A stretch of 64,000 nucleotides of DNA from Trichoderma breve (Eukaryota > Ascomycota > Sordariomycetes > Hypocreales > Hypocreaceae). The stretch covers positions 761,501-825,500 of the forward strand of contig NW_026611594.1 of assembly GCF_028502605.1 (NCBI RefSeq). Reading direction: 5' to 3'. Below the pieces are notes generated by a model. It searched no databases. It saw only the letters and a program-made list of their open reading frames with translations, and was not told where the DNA came from. Of the stretch, positions 1 through 12,605 are shown piece after piece. Position numbers and translations under genes: made by a program. How positions within the stretch are numbered: position 1 is the stretch's first letter; each line of letters starts with the position of its first letter.

Positions 1-225
1 GTTTCAAGAACTCAATGCCAAGCCCAAGTTGTTGGATGGAGGAGTTCAGGTCAGTAACCTCACTGAGGCACAACACCATTGACAAAGCTGAGAAATTTAA
101 TATAGAGAAGAGATTTGCTCGCTCGTAAGGAGTAGAGCTTGTAACAAAAGGACTATTGGCTATCAATCTGGCAATTGCGATGCACGTTGAGTCCCGATGC
201 ATCTGGGATTCACTTCTAGATACTT
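1..225 (-). CDS. partial coding exon, possibly the C-terminal half of a fungal transcription factor; continues past the left edge
   Basis: Read on the minus strand, a frame is open from about 225 down to the window edge. It gives about 70 residues with alternating hydrophobic and polar character, including MHRDSTCIAIARLIANS and SILNFSALSMVLCLSE. The pattern resembles the helical middle-homology region of Zn2Cys6 regulators, where a conserved H-R-x-x-C stretch is followed by hydrophobic helices. This is a resemblance only, and no DNA-binding domain is present here. A plausible 3' splice site (TATCTAG) lies just upstream in transcription order, near 225-230. The rest of the gene lies to the left of the window. 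Confidence 0.4.
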
Positions 226-707
226 GAACAATATGCCACTTGCCTCAAACGTCATAACATTCATACTCCAATCTCCCCCTACAAGACGATCTAGTAGACG
301 CATAAAATTCTTGATTTAAATATTCTTGATCTAAATACGATTGATTTCTTCAATCTAGAAATGATGCTAAATTTTTGTTGTCATGGAGAACGAAAGAAAG
401 TTTCTAGGTTAGGTGGACTCCCGTAATTTTGGGTATCGTTGAACTGCATAGCCACAGTTTTCAGCCACATAGAGGGGGGTTCATGTGGCTTATCTGCTAT
501 CGGCCGATAAGATTTTTCTACTTGGAATTTTTTTTAGAGGGGCTCAAAAATTGTGCTGTTGAAGATTCGCAGCTTTAATTTTGCGATTCCGCACAGAGTC
601 CAGATTCAACGTGAGTGGATGCGCGCATTGATTGATTCGTATGATCATCTGACTGACCTAAAAGCTTCATCAGGTAATCTAGCGAATCTCTGCACATCAC
701 GATAACC
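226..707. other. intergenic region upstream of Rrb1
   Basis: I see no gene here. It is moderately AT-rich and should hold the promoters of the divergent partial gene on the left and of the Rrb1 gene on the right. There is no clear TATA box at a fixed distance, and CATCACGATAACC directly precedes the Rrb1 ATG. Confidence 0.5.
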
Positions 708-2259
708 ATGTCGAAGCGCACAGCGGACGATCATGGCGACCTGCCGCTCAAGGGTGGTGAGCGCCCCGAGCAGATGGATGTCGATATGGACAAGGACATG
801 GGCGAGTTCGAGGACGAGTTTGAAGATGAGTTCGAGAGCGAAGATGAAATCATCGAGGCTGGTGTAGATGGACGGCCAGATGCCGAGAGAGAAGCCGAGG
901 AGAAAGAGCGTAAGTGTCCAGCACTTTTTGCGCATTGCGCTGGGTTGTTCGACAAGATTCAATTGGGAGCTGTAGCTGACGAAATTGGTTCATACAGAGG
1001 CTATGGAGGTCGATCAAGGAACCTTCATTGTCGGACGAAGCAAGCTAGAGCCTGGCCAGACGCTGGCGCCTGATTTGACGACGTACGAAATGTTGCACGG
1101 CCTCAACACGCCCTGGCCCTGCTTGTCCTTTGACATTGTCAGGGACTCCCTCGGCGACAACCGCAAGGCCTACCCTCACACCATGTACACCGTCACCGGA
1201 ACACAGGCCGAGTCTTCAAAGGCTCACGAGAACGAGCTGCTGGTCGTCAAGTTCAGCGGCCTGAGCAAGATGGATCGCAACGGCGACGACTCCGACTCCG
1301 AGGACGACGACGACGAGGATGCCGATCCTATCCTGGAGAGCAAGTCGATTCCCCTCAACTCATGCACCAACCGTATCCGCACGCACCAGATCCCCAGCCA
1401 AGACCCTTCCAAGCCTCCCACGACGCTCACAGCCACCATGACCGAATCAGCACATGTCTTCATCCACGACGTCACACCTCATCTCACCTCGTTCGATGTC
1501 CCCGGCACCGTCATCACGGCGCAGCAGAACAAGCCCATCTCTACCATCAGGGCGCACAAGTCTGAGGGCTATGCCGTGGACTGGTCGCCGCTTGTCCCCG
1601 GCGGAAAGCTCCTCACTGGTGACAACGACGGCCTCATCTACATGACTTCGCGCACCGACGGAGGCGGCTGGGTCACCGACAACAGGGCCTTCCAGGGCCA
1701 CACCAGCAGCGTCGAGGAGATCCAGTGGTCTCCTTCCGAGCAGTCCGTCTTCGCATCCGCCTCCAGCGATGGCACGATCCGCATCTGGGACGTCCGCTCC
1801 AAGTCTCGCAAGCCCGCCATCACGGTCCAAGTCTCCAACTACGACGTCAACGTCATGTCGTGGTCAAGACACCAGACCAACCTCCTCGCCTCGGGAGCCG
1901 ACGACGGAACATGGGCCGTCTGGGACCTCCGACAATGGAAGGCCAACGCCAACAAGCCCCAGCCGCTGGCCAGCTTCAACTACCACAAGGAGCAAGTCTG
2001 CAGCATCGAGTGGCACCCGACGGACGACTCCATCGTCGCGCTGGCCTCTGCCGACAACACCGTCACGCTGTGGGATCTCGCTGTCGAGCTGGACGACGAG
2101 GAGAGCAAGGACACGGCCGGCGTCAAGGACGTGCCGCCTCAGCTGCTCTTCGTGCACTACCTCAAGGACGTTAGGGAGGTGCACTGGCACCCGCAGATTC
2201 CGGGCAGCTTGATTGCTACGGGTGAGGAGTTTAGCGTGTTCCGGACTATTAGTGTTTAA
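708..2259 (+). CDS. RRB1: ribosome assembly WD40 protein Rrb1 (GRWD1 family)
   Basis: Two exons, 708..909 and 998..2259, joined across a GTAAGT...ACAG intron, give 487 residues. The N-terminus is very acidic (runs of E and D around residues 24-50). It is followed by the family motif EMLHGLNTPWPCLSFDIV, a second acidic loop (DSEDDDDEDADP) and then WD40 repeats with clear IRIWDVR, WAVWDLR and VTLWDLA strands. Rrb1/GRWD1 is a nucleolar chaperone for ribosomal protein uL3 (Rpl3) and is needed for 60S subunit assembly; that function comes from the family. Length and domain order match full-length orthologues. It faces the permease gene tail to tail with about 290 bp between. GC-rich coding sequence, as expected for a housekeeping gene. 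Confidence 0.93.
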
Positions 2260-2546
2260 GGGTGATGACAAAAGTTTTTGTTCGGCTTTCTTCTTGTATA
2301 TACCCGTTATGATTATGGGCATACTTCGCTGGTATAGATAGTGGGAGTGTGCAATAGATGGATGAATTATGACACGCTACATGGTCACTATGCTGAATGT
2401 TTTCTGATGGATGAACGAGCTGCGTTATATCTAAAAAAGGGGCGAGTGAAGTGTTCAGGACTGATCTTGGGATTTGGACTTGAGATTGATAAATAGAGCA
2501 GAGGTAAAAACTCATTATTATTTCATTATTCGTAATACTAAGTAAG

Positions 2547-4241
2547 TTATTTGAGGTCCTTTTCAGGATTGGTTGTCGGTGAATCTGAGCCATTTCCTTC
2601 ATGGCTGCCCACTGGAACTCCCACCGTCGTGATTTCACCATCTTCTCCTGCGCTCCTGACCGGAGGACCAGTGAAATTCTTGCGCGCATATGCAAAGTAC
2701 CAGATAAAAGCAATCGCTCCAAAGCCAGCGAATACCACTGAGGCGTAGTTCATGGTCGTGGCATCAACGGGCAACGAGACAGGCATACAGAAAATGACGA
2801 CGGAAAAGACGATCCAGACGATGCAGATGACGTTGATGATGGGGCCCATAACTTTACCGAGGGGGTAGGGCGAGTGCTCTACAGCTTTGCGGCGCTGAAC
2901 AAGATTGACGAGAACGGGAACACCATATGACGTAGAGAGACAGATGGTGGCAACTCCAGTGAAGGAATTGAAGGCGGCGGAAGAGCCGAAATAAATGCAT
3001 CCAAGAATGCAGTCGACCACCGTGGACAGGACCAAAGCCCAGATGGGCACATCCAAGGATGTGTTGACCTTGCGCCACAGCTTATAACCAGGAATAGCGC
3101 CGTCTCGCGCAAAGGCGTATGTGCATCGCGAAGCAGCCGTGAGAGCCCCAATACCGGCAAACATCAGGATTCCGAGAATGAGAAACAAGAGGCCAAAACC
3201 ACCCGCCGCAGATCCCGTGACAATCTTGAAGAGCAAGCCGATTGGCTGAGAGTTTGCGACAGTGAGCAGCGTCTGGACGTCAGGGAGAACAAAGAGGAGC
3301 GGAATGAGATAGATGACGCCGGTGAAGCCAGCGGCAACGACGGAGAGGACAATGGCCTTGGGGACTTCGCGCTCGGGGTTCTGTACTTCTTCGCACATGG
3401 CGGCAACCATGCCGTAGCCGGTGAGGGTATAAGCAGCTATACGGAGAAAAGGATCAATAATTAGTTGAATGTCCTGATTCAGAGAGGGCTAGGAAATGAG
3501 ACAGCGTGACAGCGTACCTTGGAGAAGCCCGACGAAAAAGGACCAGCCGGTTGGCCATCCGCTGCTTGATGCGTCATAGTGGGCAAAGACAAATTCGCCA
3601 GATCGTCGGGTGTCGGCCATTGTGAGCAAGGTAACCATGATGATTATGACACTGGCAGCCGTCCAGTATATACAAACTTTGTTGATGAGATCCAAATATC
3701 GCGAGCCGAAAGCGTTGACCAGAGCGCAGACCAGCATGACGGCCCAGAAGCACAACACCGTCTGCCATGTATTTGCGACAAAGTCTTCGTTGAAAATGGA
3801 GATGGCGCTCAAAATCAGCTGCGCGCCGGAGAAATTGATACTCAAAGTCACTGTCCAATTGCCGACGAGGGTAAGCCATCCGTCCACGAAGCTGACCAGA
3901 GGCGCCCACTCGCGAGAACTTAGCATGGCGGACCAGTAGTAGACACCGCCGGCCGTGGGGAAGACGGCGCAGATTTCGGCAAGAGAAGCAGCGATACAGA
4001 TGGAGATGAGGGAGACGAGTACCCAGCCCCAGAGAACGGTGACGGACTGGCCATTGGTGAGAGTGATGTATAGAGTGGTGCTGAGGCCAAAGGGAACGGC
4101 CATGATTGCGAAGGAGAGACCGAGGATGGACATCATGGAGAGATGACGGGGCAATTCGGCCTTGTAGCCCAGCGAGGCGAGGGCCTGGTCGGCCGTCTGG
4201 GCGCCGCTGCCAACAGAAGAGCGGCGGCGGCGAGAATCCAT
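2547..4241 (-). CDS. APC-superfamily amino acid/GABA/choline permease
   Basis: Exons 4241..3518 and 3436..2547 (minus strand) give 537 residues, with intron GTACGC...TATAG. I chose the start at MDSRRRRSSVG rather than an upstream in-frame ATG at 4307, because the upstream part translates a TATG microsatellite (YTYTHTYIH) with no family character. About 12 hydrophobic segments are visible. Family signatures include MSILGLSFAIMAVPFG in the first helix, FPTAGGVYYWSAML, and, just after the intron, GYGMVAAMCEEVQNPEREVP, typical of fungal GABA (UGA4), choline (HNM1) and amino-acid permeases. It should import an amine or amino acid across the plasma membrane by proton symport. The exact substrate cannot be read from sequence. 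Confidence 0.88.
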
Positions 4242-5516
4242 GGCTGCAGAAAGTTCTCGTCTATGTATGTATGTATGTGTGTATGTGTAAGAGGCTCGCG
4301 ATGCCAATCGGTGGTTGTCGGTGAGGAATTGCTTCCTAGGTAGTCAACGAGGGCGAGTCTAGGCAGGCGCCAATGTGTTATCAATGTCAATGTCTAGCCA
4401 ATTCCAGAGCCATGCAAAGCAGATAAACAAAGAAAAGAAAAGGAAGAGGAAAAAGGAAAATATGAAGAGAAAGAAGAGACAGGTTGCAACTGGAGACATG
4501 GCCAGGGCTGTAGATAAGAAGCTCGTCAGATGCTATCTATCGCGTGCCGCAATGGTTCGTCCGATGACGACGGCCGAGGCTCTCCATTCCAATTCCATGT
4601 TTGATGCGCCCTCCGCAGCGTTACTGTCGCGTGCTAGCTGCTTAGCCTGGGCCCTAGTCGTGGCTTCATCTCGAACGAGTAACGGCGGTGCCGATTCTGG
4701 CCCAAGCATTCGCTGGCTGACGATAAGCTTGTTTTGCCCTGCTGTTTGCCGGCGTCGAAGTAAGCGATGCCGATGTCTCAGATGCTGATTTCCATGTGGC
4801 ATCTGCAAGTAGTCTATATGCTCCTCTCTAATCTGTACAATACGACCCTCATTGACCGTTTTTCTCTTCTCTAATCCAGCTGAAAGGCCAAGCGATGGCC
4901 CGAAGGCAACAGCGCATGATAGCAATGCAACGCAAATCGGACCGCACGAGTCAAGGGTTGTGTCGGCCAGGGATCAGGACCCAGCAGCAGCCAATCCTCA
5001 GCGCTCGCCGTTGTCGATTTGCGGGGAGGCCGCGGCAGCATGGCGAGATAAGCATCCCGTTTCGTCTTTGGGGATCAAGGCAATGACTGGAGAATATTGC
5101 ACAGGCGACGCCTTTGATTCGATTGCAGATTCACATGTCGCACGAGTCCCACATGGTGCGCGATAACGGCGTCTTCCCCAGATCTCGAGCAGCGCTAAGG
5201 GTTGCTGTTATGTAAATGGTGTCGATTGACGTGCGGAGTGGAAGCAGGAGAAGCACGTCAACTTTCCCAGCTGAAGCCGTTGCAATGTGTCTGTCAAAGG
5301 TATTTCGAATCATGAAGCTTTATTATAAGAGTCGTGATAGCTGACTAACAGATGATACTCCATCAAAGCAGGAAGGCACGCTGAGCACTGCAACTGCCAT
5401 GTCTGGCTGCTGCTTACATCACCCCCTCTGATCTATCTCTTCCTCTTTTCTCCCTCACATCCACATTCATCTCTCTTTATCCTTTTTACCATCGATTCCT
5501 CCCAATCGCCGCCAAT
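4242..5516. other. intergenic region with a short TATG microsatellite
   Basis: No supported gene. Positions about 4261-4290 hold a (TATG)n/TGTG microsatellite in the permease 5' region. Around 4430-4480 there is a purine-rich AAGAAAAGG stretch, and 5400-5510 is a CT-rich stretch just beyond the aldolase stop. The short open frames here have no recognisable composition and overlap one another on both strands. Confidence 0.5.
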
Positions 5517-6628
5517 CTATAACTTCTCACCATTGACATTGCTGTGTCCATTCTCTCCATTCACCTTCTTCTCCGGTACCACAAGCCCTTCCACAAGGCC
5601 TCGCGCTTCTTGCAGCGTTTCTCCCATGCCGGCCAGCGCCTTGACATCGGCTGCCACGATGATAAAGGACATGCGCTCTGCAGCCTTCTTGAAAGATTCT
5701 GGGGTGCCAAAGGGAGGGCTTGAAAAGGCAAAGCCACCATAGGGCTTATCGTGCTTGTCAAGGACGTCAAAGAACTTCTGGCGAGCCTCTAGCCACTCGG
5801 GCTCGTTACCGCCCATGCCATAGTTGCTTGCCAGATTCATTTCTACACGACAATCGAGACTTCCGAGCCACACCATGTCGATATCGGGCACCTCGGTGAG
5901 GATGGCGTCCAGGTTGTTAATGCCTGATGGACAAAGAGTCAGCTAGGGGGTCCATTTGACAGATGACTGCAGACAAGACGATGCTCAAAGCTGATGAAAT
6001 GAAAACTCACCTTCTAGCGATTCAATCTGGATCATGATGGCGGCCTGATCATTGAGCGCCTGAAAGATATCTCTGCCCGGCTGGAATGCCATATCTGTGA
6101 CACCAGGCATCAGTCGGAAGGGGGGTGCCGAGCGAGTGCCCCTTTGCTTGGACCCAAACTTGGCTGATGAAATAACATGCTTTGCTTGCTCAACAGTTTC
6201 AACCTTTTTACATCCGAGTCAGCTTTGCCATCTCACAACATGGCGCTTTGTGGTACTCTTGGTCGCGTGTAACTTACTTGGGGGATGACAAGACTCGCGC
6301 CGGCGTCCAGCGCATATCCAATCGAGGCGTGGTCATGTCCTGGCACTCTGACAAATGGAATTGTCCTTCCCTGGCTCATGAAAATGGCCTCGTGAACAAT
6401 GGTTGTCATTGTCTCAACGTTCATGCTGCTGTGCTCCCAGTCGACCCAGACGACATCAAAGTTGAGAGGTGCCACCCAGCGTGAAATCTTTGTGGATCCA
6501 AGACCGCCATAGTATCCAATCAACGGGGGAATCTTCTTCTTGTGAGCATCTCGGATGGCCTGGCGGGTAAGGTGAGGCTGGAAAAGAGAGGGCGCAGCGT
6601 ATGCGGCCATGCCTTGTGCTGAAGCCAT
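5517..6628 (-). CDS. HpcH/HpaI aldolase / citrate-lyase-like family protein
   Basis: Three exons (6628..6278, 6203..6011, 5923..5517) give 316 residues. All junctions are GT-AG and stay in phase. The enzyme family folds as a PEP/pyruvate-type TIM barrel and cleaves 2-keto-3-deoxy acids using a divalent metal. Matching motifs are FDVVWVDWEHSSMN (family D-x-E-H), RVPGHDHASIGYALDAGA with the expected family spacing, IMIQIESLEGINNLDAIL (family QIE) and DIDMVWLGSLD (family G-x-x-D-L). The C-terminal tail is hydrophilic and Asn-rich (NGENGHSNVNGEKL). It probably releases pyruvate plus an aldehyde from a hydroxy-oxo acid, but the physiological substrate is unknown. It is isolated from other pathway genes, with a gene-poor region lying upstream of its promoter. 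Confidence 0.87.
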
Positions 6629-9600
6629 TATGACAATGTGCGTGTGAAAAATACTCGGTGAGCTATAAGTGGTTTAGCTGGGTATGTGAGCTATTGCTGA
6701 AAAAGCAAGCGATAGATTGAGTGGCTGGTGAATAATGAGATCCGCATGAACGCTTGCTTTCCAGAGACCACCGTCCCTTTTATAGTCCAAGTTGCTTCAC
6801 CTCAACTCCAATCAATCCTGCTGCTCACCTGTTGTGAGCTCCTTACTTCAACTAAGGCTTACCCGCTCGTGAGCTTATTGCTTCAAGGAGGGTCAGCTAG
6901 GTACAGGTTAGCAGGATGAGGCGACACACCCTTTACACCCTCCACACCCTCCGGTATCATTATATCAAGGTTAATGGCTTAATCAACAGCCCAGTTTCGG
7001 AAAATGGCCCGCTTATATCCAGAATTTATCTACTAATACAACAATCTGAAAGTTGATTGATCGAAATGTGCATACAACGATAGGCGAACAAACGCTGATC
7101 ATGTTCGCGAAACCCCTATTATTCGGCAACAAAAACACGGTGCGGCCAAGAGTAGTCATCTAAAACTACAAATTTACGACAAAAGTCCTTACTATTGAGT
7201 TCTTTTCGGCGGAATTAACGGTGAATCGGCGATAACATGAGTAAGGAACTCGATTTGACAGATGGAGATATGATGAATGCCGGACATCATATCACCACGG
7301 CTGGCGTACGCCACAGCCTCCTTCTTGGCGTCTTTAGCCCACCCCGCCGCTTGAAAGGGACATTGTCCATATCTAGACGATTTCTGCGTTCTTGATATCG
7401 CATATGCGGACTCTTTGACTGGATTCTTCAATTTACATGACTTCTCCGGAATTAATTACTCCTAGCTTCCGGATATCAGGTCTCCCACCGCAATATTGAT
7501 ATCACTAGACCCAAATTATGAACTATCACAAGTGACAGCATGTAGTCTGTATAAAGTACAGCAGGGACTTGAATGACAGATAAAGAATCCTGAACAGCCC
7601 CGTCATCATATTCACATTCAACCGAACCAATCGATGGCAACTGCTCAATGGCAACTGCTTATGTGCAATTCACTAGATCCATGGCGCCGGAAATAGTTGA
7701 ACGAACTCCTGTTACCACCGAAATTGAGGCACTGTTGCATTCCTGGGATATATCGCCCAAGTTGATGTAGTGTGTCTCACGTTGGATCGCTGGAGGCTTG
7801 TATTTGGGCAGCAAACATGCTCGATTAGCGCAGCCAAAACTGGATGTCAGTCTTATGAGACTTTTCGACTCTTATTTTGCTTGGGCCATAGGGCTGAGGC
7901 GGGGCGAGGAAATAGTAGCCACCTGTATACAGGATCCTCAATTGCTTTTGTGTTACCACTGTCTCCTTGTGGAATCATTTTGGCAAACAAGACCGGATAA
8001 GAGCATATATTCTGTCCTCTTACTCACAGAGTATCTCGCGAACTCTTGCCATGTTTCACAAGTGCAAGGTCAAGGCGGAATTGAACGTATTACCCTCAAA
8101 GCATTTTGGCCTCTTCCTACACTGGGGCACAGATGAGGACACACCATGGGGTTCCCAAGGGACCAAGTCTTTTTGTCATGAGCTGATTTTCTCCCGTCAG
8201 AACTAGGAACATGGCTAACACGCCCGATCACGTCAATTGCTTCACCGACGCTGGGGCTTCTCCGGGGGGACCTCTCTAGTGTGATGTGAGATCAGGGGGA
8301 TAAGTTCATACCGTGGATTATGATTCTTAGGCTTTTGCGGATCGGCTCCTTCGGCTCCACACTTCCGGCGGCGAATCCAACCTCAGTGCGGCAACAGTTC
8401 CGCCAGTGTGCGAACACTGTAAGGGCCGGGAAGCCGGTGCGCCTCTGTGGTATGGAATCAGACTTTCGGAGAAGACCGAAACGCAATCGCAGAAATATGA
8501 TGCATACCCTCTATGGAATCAAAGCCACGGAATTGGCATTCATGCTTTTTGTCACTAGATTTTGGTCATAATTCAGTTTAATCCATGATTCACTTGGAAT
8601 GCTTGCTTATGACTAGAAGGGTATGCTCCTCGACTACTCGCACTGTCAGCATTTTCCAAACTCTATCGACCTGGAGTCAGCAGTGGCTTCAAAACCCTGA
8701 GCCACAAGAGCCTTGTGGGGACGCTACGAATTCCGCAGCGGTATATCCAGTCTTGCCATTGCATTCTTCATTTGCTACTAATTACTGGAGACGGTAAAGA
8801 CGGCAAGGAACGAGACAGCTTACCCCTTGGTCCTATCACTGAGTTGGAATCAGAGCCGCTATCAGACTTGGCTGCTGATAGTGTTGTGATACACATCACA
8901 TAACTATTCGACTTACATATAAATAGAATAGAGGTTTGCCAAGAGTGCTAAAGAAGTTGTATTGAGTCTGGTCCGATTACCTCATCTGCTCCGAGCGATA
9001 CTTATCATTTGTCATGGAGTCCGGTATCAGGTAATTCGCCGTAGCGTATTCTATTTTAATACAAATCATTAAGCGATGCCTTATAGGTTCGGAAGGACCA
9101 CTCTTTAAGGTGCTTCCCGTGTACTATTGGCAGAAGTTCTTGTGTGATAGGTAAGAAATACGGTTATACGTATACTTCTTAATGGTATGGTCCCGGGCGT
9201 GATGCGCTAGTGCTATATGAGTGAAGTGACAACTTGGCATGCTCTTATAGGGTCCAAATGGAATTCATGATTTGTTATATATGGAATTCCGTTTTAGATG
9301 TTTATTAATCAGGCATAAATGATAAGCCTTCGTCTCTGATAGAATGCTGTCTATATCGTCAACAGATCACAATAGATTCCATCTATTGCTAGGCTTTCGT
9401 TTCCGGTCTTAATGGGAATTACCATATCTCTAATGAATTACTATACAATGCATATCATAGTCTTTCATCAACATAAGTTCTAACATTGTTTTCCTAAAAG
9501 AGCCAATGTTGCTCGTTGTCCTGCAGCTGCTATCTCCCCCACATACGCCTTAGCATGAATACATGCTAGTAAATTATCACTCGAGTCAGACTAGCCTTGC

Positions 9601-10513
9601 TACTACGAACAACACGAACAGCAAACGGGCAACACGCTCGGTAGTTAGTGCTTATTCATCAGGCGCAACCACCTCAAGTCAACAAAAATCAACAAAAAAA
9701 GCTCATCTCCGGCAGGCTGGGTTGGGTTTAGAGGACCGGGGAGAAACTGAACATGTAAAACCTATGGTTCTTCTGTTGAGCGATAGCCGGACAGGGCTTA
9801 CTAGGCAACAACTGGTTCCCAGTTCTTTGGGGATCGGCTTACGGACTGGCGGGGAACTTGCTTACTCCGGGAACCTCGACATCCGTACGATCGGGTGGTG
9901 CGTTGAAGGCCGAGCGGTGATTTAACTTGAGTTAGTGGATGACTGCGGTTCTTTTGAGATAATGCTAAACTGTGAAAATGGGAAAGTGACTCAAATCTTC
10001 GGACGATTGCCACTTTAGGGACTCACTCACTTATACATTTGCATATGCGTTCTAGCTATCTCCGATTAGGATTTCGGATTTGAGCTTCGAGGCTGTGCAT
10101 GGAATCCCTCGTGGCCGACGTCAGTACGGATAAAAGTCCGCAGTCTAGCATTTTGCTCAAGCATTTCTCTTTTGCGTCACAATGAGAGAAGCGGTAAGCA
10201 GCCGCGTTGGCTGTGGCTTGCGGACATCGGCAAATTAAGGTTGAAATCTAATTTGCCGACTTCTCTTTGAACCTATCACAAAATTACTAGGATGAGCTTT
10301 TACAGTTGGTATAATCCTAATTCCCTCTTCAAGTTTGGTCCTAGATCAAATCTCAGATAATCTCAAATCAGTTTGAAAACGTAATTCGGATGAGTTTTGC
10401 CGTATTGTCATGAGATCTCGTCACTTTCTGGTTCGAAGACGAGACTGTTAACGTGTGGGAGATTTATATACTTCATATGCGGCCGCTTGTTTCCACCAAT
10501 CAGATATCATAAT
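6629..10513. other. gene-poor, AT-richer stretch
   Basis: About 3.9 kb without any open frame that I can support. The longest candidates (for instance 7192-7431 minus and 9563-9925 plus) have no recognisable motif and no consistent splice context. The composition differs from the neighbouring GC-rich exons, which would fit old, mutated transposon or intergenic sequence, but I recognise no terminal repeats or transposase remnant. The left end serves as the aldolase promoter. Confidence 0.45.
10227..10259. repeat. perfect 11-bp inverted repeat (hairpin)
   Basis: TCGGCAAATTA at 10227-10237 is followed, after an 11-bp spacer, by its exact reverse complement TAATTTGCCGA at 10249-10259. A related smaller hairpin with CGGCAA/TTGCCG arms occurs at 11541-11560. 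Both lie in the gene-poor stretch on either side of the tRNA gene. They could be remnants of a small inverted-repeat element or simply chance palindromes. Confidence 0.5.
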
Positions 10514-10603
10514 GGTTTCGTGGTCTAGTTGGTCATGACATTTCGTTAACATCATTCGTTGACACCACCGAAAAGGTCCCCGGTTCGAGCCCGGGCGAGA
10601 TCA
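10514..10603 (+). tRNA. tRNA-Val (anticodon AAC) with a 16-nt intron
   Basis: The acceptor stem GGTTTCG (10514-10520) pairs with CGAGATC (10596-10602), including two G-U pairs, followed by discriminator A. D-arm box A is TGGTCTAGTTGG. Anticodon stem TTTCG/CGAAA encloses loop TTAACA...C with anticodon AAC at 10548-10550. A 16-nt intron (10552-10567) sits directly 3' of position 37, the canonical site for nuclear tRNA introns. The T-arm CCCGG-TTCGAGC-CCGGG contains box B GGTTCGAGCCC. A short T-rich run just downstream can act as the RNA polymerase III terminator. The sequence closely fits the fungal Val tRNA pattern. Confidence 0.92.
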
Positions 10604-12605
10604 TTCTTTTTGCGTCCTATGCATTTAATTGATGTCTGACTTTAATCTTAATCTTTTTTTTTATTTCCATGGGCTGCTCTATTGCCTGGATACGAAAGTT
10701 GCTGAAGTCTAGAATCATCGCTCCTCCCATTTACCCTAATACAATATTCTTCCTTACGCCATCACAAGCGCAATGACTTGCGGCAATTAGAGCTAAAATG
10801 CGGAAATGCAATGCTGCATGAACGCTACGGAGCCAATGTAGATACTGGTTTATTTTCTTGATGTCGTAAAGCAACTCCTCTGCAAGCTGTAGCCAGCAAT
10901 TCTGTCTTCAAGTTCACAATGTCTTGATCGCACAGCCAAATGAGTAGTAAATAGGCATTGCATGCAAAGCAGTTGCCATGAATTCCTTTCTTCTATGTAT
11001 ATCAATATTCCAATTAATGTTACTCTGCATTACAAGGGTCTGTTTATACTACTATCCGACGTTAGGCGGAACGATGCGAGATTAACGTCGTATCAGTCGC
11101 CTTCGCCACGCCGTACCACTATTCACTATCCCGCTACTTCTAGCGGTGTCTATTTTGGGGCTAATGTGCGTCTGCCTTGCGCATGAGGCTCGTTGTTTCG
11201 AATACTGATCCTTCTTCTTTACTAAGTCAGGTTATAGGGCTGAAACCTGTCAGTCATACAAGGCTGAGCAGTTCAATGAACGAGTGCTCCCAAACACAGC
11301 CTGATTCTGACAGATTTAGAGAAATGTTTCACTCGAGGTTACAGGTGAGTAAGAAATGTTTCTCAATTCTCTTTTAGGATTAATTCGGAATGGAAATGAC
11401 TTCTCTGGCAGTCTGGTCACCGGCAATGGCTCAGCTGTGCAACTGGCCTGAAAATCCTATTTGATGACACAGAATGGGACTTTGAAGATGTTTTATCAAT
11501 GATAAAGAAAAGAAGGTAATTTCCGGGGCTGCGGTTGACACGGCAAAAGTGCAATTGCCGAGGCGCACTTTGGACGAATTGGGTGTAGAATGCTACCCTA
11601 TCTGAATGACCTCAATAGAAGGAATTAGGGATTATATCTCGGGTCATATGTTTCTGTTATCTGCAAAGTCATAACACATGATAGATGATTTTCAGCTTCA
11701 AGAGGAAGGCTTAGACGGTATCTTGTGCAATATTGTTCTTTGGCCCTTTCCATAATCAGAATGTCATGATCAGGCAATTGGGCATATCGGTATATCATAA
11801 ATCATTGGACTTGGCAATCTGAAATGACAAATTAACGTTGCAATATCATAAAATCAATTTGAGTCTGAATGAAAAGATCACATGGACATGTAAGAATCCT
11901 ATAGCGCCTTTCGCAAAGGCGCATCGCGTATGACCAACATGAACTTGCTTCTAGTAAATCCTATCATCATGTAAATGAATGAGAGTCTTTAGTCTAGTTA
12001 GAAAGAAGATATATCTTTCTATTGATAAATAGTTTTCATTATCAACGTCTATCGGCCGCTGCACCCTGTTCATGTCCGAGCCCACCTCGAATATGTCCAC
12101 ATTCGACAAAGAAACGAGGATGCGCATTGATAATATTCCGCACAACCGAAAGTAGAGACAACAACTTTACAATTATGATTCGTTTGATAATTCAAAAGCA
12201 ATCTCATGATACTCGGTATCGCAGAGTGAGTGTTGCCGACGCAGTGTAAATGTTGGCAGTCAGCAGTCATGCTGGCTCTGTGCTGACATGGAACTGCACT
12301 TTTCTGTCAGCATATCAGCCTATCCCGCCTTTCGGCCAACCTTCATCCTTCAGGACGTTGAAACGGTATGGGTTGGTAAATGCATTGCCCTATTCTGTTC
12401 AGCTTGGATGGCATTCGGCCATTCAGCATGTTCGTCAGGGCCGCGTCACGCTGACAGCGTGGAAAGATATATAATATTGGGATGGGGAATGAGGATATTG
12501 TTCATCAGACTCAAAACAGCATCGTTAACAAAAGGGAAAAGATATATTATACCAAACACTCCAATATTTACTTCTTGAACAGTCGAAATCGCAATCATTG
12601 ACAAA
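10604..12605. other. gene-poor stretch after the tRNA
   Basis: No protein gene that I can support. It contains the small CGGCAA/TTGCCG hairpin at 11541-11560. Near its right end, about 12465-12475, an AGATATATAATATT TATA-like element sits roughly 135 bp before the predicted secreted peptide gene. Short open frames on both strands overlap and show no family signal. Confidence 0.45.

Noticed and set aside
1447..1830. Antisense frames over Rrb1 with V/D/G-rich translations
   Set aside because: Shadows produced by the strongly biased codon use of Rrb1.
4242..4307. Upstream in-frame ATG of the permease
   Set aside because: The extra 22 codons translate a TATG microsatellite (YTYTHTYIH), so the start at 4241 is preferred.
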